NCBI RefSeq assembly: GCF_000002875.2
Contig: NC_009392.2
Span: 248,001 to 312,000, forward strand
Reading direction: 5' to 3'
Length of the DNA: 64,000 nucleotides
Origin: Leishmania infantum JPCM5
Taxonomy: Eukaryota > Euglenozoa > Kinetoplastea > Trypanosomatida > Trypanosomatidae
Of the stretch, positions 63,207-64,000 are shown in pieces (the stretch's first letter is position 1; every line of letters starts with the position of its first letter). Both the position numbers and the translations under genes were made by a program. A model generated the notes under the pieces. It did no database searches, was not told the origin of the DNA, and saw only the letters and a list, made by a program, of their open reading frames with translations.

Positions 63207-64000
63207 GAAGGAGAGTGCCGCAGGAAGTGACGGGCAAACGTGGCGGCAGCGCGGCAGCTCCACGACGACGCCCTCGTGGAGGAGCCGGCGGAGCTGATGC
63301 CGGCGGGAAAGACGGAGGGAGCGGAGGCTGCGGACGCTCGCCCCTGACTTTCGCCGGCATCTCTCCCGCTCTCGCTCGCTGCCCTCTCGTGCGCGCGACC
63401 GCTTGCGGGCGTGTTCGCGGTTTCTCCCTCGCCTGCTTTCGTCTTCTCCTGCGTGTGTCCTTTGTGGAGCTTTCCGCCTCCCCCTTCGCTTCTGCCTTTT
63501 CGATCTGCACAGCGATCTGCGCGTTGTGGTGGGCAGCGCACCCTTGACGGCGACACGCCCATCGAGGGCCCCCTCCCTCCCCCTCTGAGCCGTCGCCCTC
63601 GTTGCCTTCTCCAAATCGCCTCCCCCTCACGCACACCGCATGGACTCCTCAAACGGAGAGGTGGAGGGAGGGGGTGTGCGAGGTGCCACAGGTGTGGTGG
63701 TGGCAGGGGCAGGAGCCAAGGAGGCTCACGTGTAGGCGCAGCGGGAAGACAGGAGGGCGGCGTCCGTGCGCCCAGCGGCGACACACAGGTGCATACGCAA
63801 CGCTAAAGCGAGGCGATTGCAGCTCTGGCTCCTGATCTTTCCTTGCGCCCCATGCACGGCCTACGTGTGTGCGCGCACACCCGCGCGCGCGCAGGTGCGT
63901 AGGAGGGGGCACCCCCTTCTTCAGCGAATGCCCCTTCGGCGTCGCCCCTCCCTTGCTGCGGCGACTCCCCGCGCCCCTCGCGCCCACACGGAGAAGGCGG
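63207..64000 (+). promoter_or_regulatory. Amastin 3' region, unit 5, truncated by the window end
   Basis: The first 794 bases of the repeated downstream region, near-identical to the other units. No gene is present. Confidence 0.4.

Larger units (their letters stand above)
39933..64000 (+). repeat. Amastin tandem array, five units, last one truncated by the window
   Basis: Direct repeats with periods of 5619 bp (unit 1 to 2), about 4584 bp (3 to 4) and about 4630 bp (4 to 5). All units share a common block of roughly 3.6 kb starting at 41883, 47502, 52098, 56723 and 61244. This block carries a tuzin-like remnant, the leader, one amastin gene and its downstream region. The preceding spacer differs: type I (about 1.95 kb) in units 1-2, type II (about 1 kb) in units 3-5. 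Ambiguous bases at 42875, 42906, 42907 and 42909 in unit 1 suggest the array was hard to assemble. Confidence 0.93.
60325..64000 (+). repeat. Array unit 5 (type II spacer, amastin variant A), truncated
   Basis: Combines the spacer type of units 3-4 with the amastin variant of units 1-2. The type II spacer lacks 109 bp relative to unit 4, between two CTCGCGACG repeats (junction near 61124-61132). The window ends within its downstream region. Confidence 0.9.

Noticed and set aside
39933..64000. CRISPR or satellite interpretation of the repeats
   Set aside because: Units are 4.6-5.6 kb and contain genes. There are no short repeats with unique spacers, and the genome is eukaryotic.

Overview
The window is trypanosomatid nuclear DNA, almost certainly from a Leishmania species. 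Every convincing gene lies on the plus strand, no introns are needed, and coding regions are GC-rich with strong G/C at third positions. Long gene-poor gaps are filled with CT-rich tracts and CA/TG, TA and CCCT microsatellites. This is the look of one polycistronic unit matured by trans-splicing and polyadenylation. The five-copy delta-amastin array with tuzin-like remnants between the genes is a Leishmania hallmark. Which species and chromosome cannot be settled from sequence alone; the amastin/tuzin arrangement recalls the chromosome 8 and 34 amastin loci (inference).

Layout. 1-2753: leader and spacer. 2754-11264 and 14279-20929: two very large paralogous proteins (2836 and 2216 aa) that share an N-terminal myristoylation-type start, several conserved blocks in the same order and a C-terminal PYASTK motif, separated and followed by Gln/Pro/Ala/Ser-rich disordered sequence. 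23295-24197: a four-helix membrane protein of unknown function. 24198-29809: a 5.6 kb spacer with AT-rich repeats and a less repetitive island. 29810-30700: a type III J-domain co-chaperone. 33275-37354: a large membrane protein with an extracellular domain, a degenerate nucleotide-cyclase-like region and a C-terminal kinase fold lacking its catalytic residues. This gene is bracketed by two nearly identical 366 bp SIDER-like retroposon copies (31881-32246 and 38682-39047).

39933-64000 is a direct tandem array of 4.6-5.6 kb units, cut off by the window end. Each unit has a tuzin-like pseudogene, a pyrimidine-rich leader with a candidate splice acceptor, one intact amastin gene and a 1.6 kb downstream region. 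Two amastin variants occur in the order A-A-B-B-A, and two spacer types in the order I-I-II-II-II, so the fifth unit is a mosaic. UTR-like flanks are almost identical between units while variant A and B coding sequences differ strongly in the middle, which points to frequent unequal exchange or gene conversion.

The amastins are expected surface glycoproteins of the intracellular amastigote stage, with control mainly through 3' regions. The single-copy genes have no visible common pathway; co-transcription in one unit does not imply a shared role in this group.
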